Assembly (NCBI RefSeq): GCF_036345915.1 | Contig: NZ_CP107785.1 | Location: forward strand, 6,944,001-7,008,000 | DNA length: 64,000 bases | Source: Nocardia sp. NBC_00565 | GTDB taxonomy: Bacteria > Actinomycetota > Actinomycetes > Mycobacteriales > Mycobacteriaceae | Direction of reading: 5' to 3' | In this document: positions 63,875 to 64,000 of the stretch, in pieces | Layout: each line of letters begins with the position of its first letter | How positions within the stretch are numbered: position 1 is the stretch's first letter | Program-made: the position numbers and the translations under genes | Notes under the pieces: generated by a model | The model's input: only the letters and a program-made list of their open reading frames with translations | Database searches by the model: none | Told to the model about the DNA's origin: nothing

Positions 63875-64000
63875 CGGCAACGCTGACACCGCCGACGGCG
63901 GCAACGCCTCAGTCCCGGGCAGAACCCGAGAACCGCTGGGAGTACCCGGCATTGGCGGTCCTGCTGATCGGCACGGGTATCGCCTACCTGATCAACCTCA
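63871..64000 (+). CDS. ArnT-type glycosyltransferase, 5' part only
   Basis: 43 codons before the window ends: a polar start (MTATLTPPTAATPQSRAEPE) then the first membrane helix WEYPALAVLLIGTGIAYLINL. Position after a GT2-GtrA gene with ATGA overlap matches the frequent pairing with GT39/ArnT-family membrane glycosyltransferases that use polyprenyl-phosphate sugars. The identity is inferred mainly from context. Confidence 0.6.
   Translation, partial: MTATLTPPTAATPQSRAEPENRWEYPALAVLLIGTGIAYLINL

Overview
The window is GC-rich, gene-dense DNA from a mycolic-acid actinobacterium, most likely Nocardia or a close relative. The evidence is high GC3 in real genes, many GTG/TTG starts, and a gene order that matches, with insertions, the Mycobacterium tuberculosis Rv0422-Rv0437 neighbourhood: psd-pssA, a tandem AAA ATPase, YbdK-type glutamate-cysteine ligase, sodC, a LytR_C protein, a DUF3263 protein, def, a GNAT protein, xthA, thiC and thiD. 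The genus call rests on recalled synteny and family habits; no search was run.

Layout. 0-9 kb: an ECF41-type sigma factor, psd-pssA, a GlsB-like membrane protein, stand-alone fabH, a SIMPL-domain lipoprotein, the AAA ATPase, a secreted protein and a small lipoprotein. 9-13 kb: a signalling cassette of receiver-flavoprotein, cNMP-binding histidine kinase and UBP zinc finger. 13-24 kb: SRPBCC and beta-hydroxylase genes, a large membrane protein, the complete translationally coupled mrp Na+/H+ antiporter operon (mrpA fused to the mrpB domain) and a PAP2 membrane enzyme. 24-29 kb: the conserved gshA-like/sodC/def/xthA core. 29-37 kb: an acyl-CoA dehydrogenase with divergent TetR, homogentisate degradation (hmgA-fahA), and a TetR with divergent secreted lipase. 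37-40 kb: thiC behind a TPP riboswitch. 40-53 kb: MarR, LuxR and TetR regulators with small enzymes, including two tandem epoxide hydrolases. 53-55 kb: a CobW GTPase behind a Zur-like box, and thiD.

55.7-61.8 kb is an accessory island: DUF6879 and XRE genes, a TPR-type XRE regulator, several small coupled genes of unknown function and two unknown proteins. It is bracketed by a near-perfect 43-bp direct repeat, with a frameshifted serine-recombinase remnant directly inside the right copy. 61.8-64 kb holds a methyltransferase and a GT2-GtrA glycosyltransferase coupled to an ArnT-type glycosyltransferase cut by the window edge.

Two themes recur. Many single genes, especially regulators, have a TANNNT hexamer ending 6-7 nt before the start codon, which predicts leaderless mRNAs. 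Several divergent regulator/target pairs carry clear palindromic operators over these promoters. No rRNA, tRNA, CRISPR array, intact transposase or intact integrase was seen.
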